Shown: in pieces, positions 63,527 to 64,000 of the stretch
Numbering within the stretch: the first letter of the stretch is position 1
Layout of the letters: each line of letters starts with the position of its first letter
Origin: JAAELZ01 sp965223465
GTDB taxonomy: Bacteria; Pseudomonadota; Gammaproteobacteria; Arenicellales; Poriferihabitantaceae
Direction: 5' to 3'
Assembly: GCA_965223465.1 (NCBI GenBank)
Contig: OZ245025.1
Location: 1,922,001 to 1,986,000 of the forward strand
DNA: 64,000 nucleotides
The notes under the pieces: generated by a model
Told to the model about the DNA's origin: nothing
The model's database searches: none
The model's input: only the letters and a program-made list of their open reading frames with translations
Program-made: the position numbers and the translations under genes

Positions 63527-64000
63527 TTACCAGTGTATTCCCGTACCTATCAAAACGCCCTGCGAGGTATTATTCGCATCACTGCCGCCAAAACTATAGT
63601 CGAGCTTAAGCCGCCGGTAACCCGCACGAATAGAAACAAAAGGCAGTGGATCAAAGACCACCCCGGTCTCAAACTCCATACCCGATAAATCCTCATAACC
63701 GTTGGCATCTTCCAAGCTGGGTAGCCAAATAGATTCACCATACAACCTTGCGATCCCGGCAATCCCGATATGGCCTTCTAATGAAAGTCGGATGCCCTGG
63801 CTACTTTCACCATTTTCAAGCCGCAGTCTTTCCCATCCCATGCCCGCGGCAAAGAAGGTGTTATCCGTAGGCGAAAACAGGCGACGTTTCAAATCCAGAT
63901 TAAATCTGCGTCGATCATTCTCGCCTTCGGTTTCGATATCGCTGAGATTAATACCCCCACGAATACCCCATTTTTGATCCCACCATCCCTCGGTGCGTAA
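63527..64000 (-). CDS. outer-membrane beta-barrel protein (5' end beyond the window)
   Basis: The minus-strand frame is open through the right edge, so only the C-terminal 157 residues are visible. Alternating strands end in VLIGTGIHW, with a terminal aromatic residue as in outer-membrane barrels; WGIRGGINLSDIET and FAAGMGWERLRLEN are earlier strands. It resembles TIGR04219-type barrel proteins, but the missing N-terminus prevents assignment. Confidence 0.7.
   Translation of the reverse strand, partial: LRTEGWWDQKWGIRGGINLSDIETEGENDRRRFNLDLKRRLFSPTDNTFFAAGMGWERLRLENGESSQGIRLSLEGHIGIAGIARLYGESIWLPSLEDANGYEDLSGMEFETGVVFDPLPFVSIRAGYRRLKLDYSFGGSDANNTSQGVLIGTGIHW

Noticed and set aside
1..64000. 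CRISPR arrays, tRNA or rRNA genes, prophage or insertion sequences
   Set aside because: I found no regularly spaced repeats, no cloverleaf-like sequence and no transposase or phage gene; tRNA absence should be confirmed with a covariance search.

Overview
The window looks like a chromosomal segment of a heterotrophic, probably marine gammaproteobacterium of moderate GC. The signs are divergent bamD/rluD, a DUF3461 (YaeH-like) protein, a ybgA-phrB-type photolyase cluster, a 7-1-7 Fur box before fbpABC, and YicC, MnmA, GlmU and GlmS of ordinary proteobacterial type. The genus cannot be fixed from sequence alone. I see no tRNA or rRNA gene, CRISPR array, transposase or prophage. Apart from two genes cut by the window edges, every protein gene reads intact except ileS.

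Layout. 1-9072 is a catabolic region: a fumarate-reductase-like flavoprotein (cut at the left edge), acyl-CoA dehydrogenase, a TIM-barrel isomerase and a crotonase, then KDG kinase, KDPG aldolase, a DctPQM TRAP importer and a universal stress protein. It probably imports and degrades a sugar acid through 2-keto-3-deoxygluconate. 9356-16386 holds a DsrE-like periplasmic protein, yicC, a complete T-box leader in front of an IleRS2-type ileS carrying two single-base frameshifts, mnmA and an unknown exported protein. 16625-20581 is a Fur-controlled ferric iron ABC importer. 20661-28499 carries housekeeping genes: a TPR lipoprotein, a phosphoribosyltransferase, adk, an acyl-CoA synthetase, tag, sodB and an unknown periplasmic protein.

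28589-41531 is a light and photo-oxidative stress island. A long minus-strand run encodes two Cfa-like SAM methyltransferases, DUF2878, DUF1295, DUF6134, two lipocalins, a COG2907-type flavoprotein, DUF1365, a CarH/LitR-type MerR regulator with a B12 domain, a photolyase, a CbiX-like protein and NhaA. It is divergent from a YbgA-like protein. The AT-rich divergent promoter carries repeated T(G/A)TACA half-sites of the kind such regulators bind.

42657-46196 is a small envelope regulon: a fasciclin-domain protein, an OmpR-family response regulator, a histidine kinase and an outer-membrane beta-barrel protein. Three of its upstream regions share direct TTCAC repeats with an 11-bp period. 47337-56059 is a polyol system: SmoEFGK-like ABC importer, mannitol-type dehydrogenase, fructokinase and a divergent ROK regulator. 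Together these import a hexitol, oxidise it to fructose and phosphorylate it. 56141-64000 is mostly housekeeping: glmS, glmU, bamD, rluD, a DUF4139 protein, a Crp-like regulator and a partial outer-membrane protein.

The observations most worth following are the T-box/IleRS2 unit, which is unexpected in this lineage, the TTCAC direct-repeat regulon, and the light-regulated lipid-modification cluster with a Cfa homologue whose active site departs from the canonical one.
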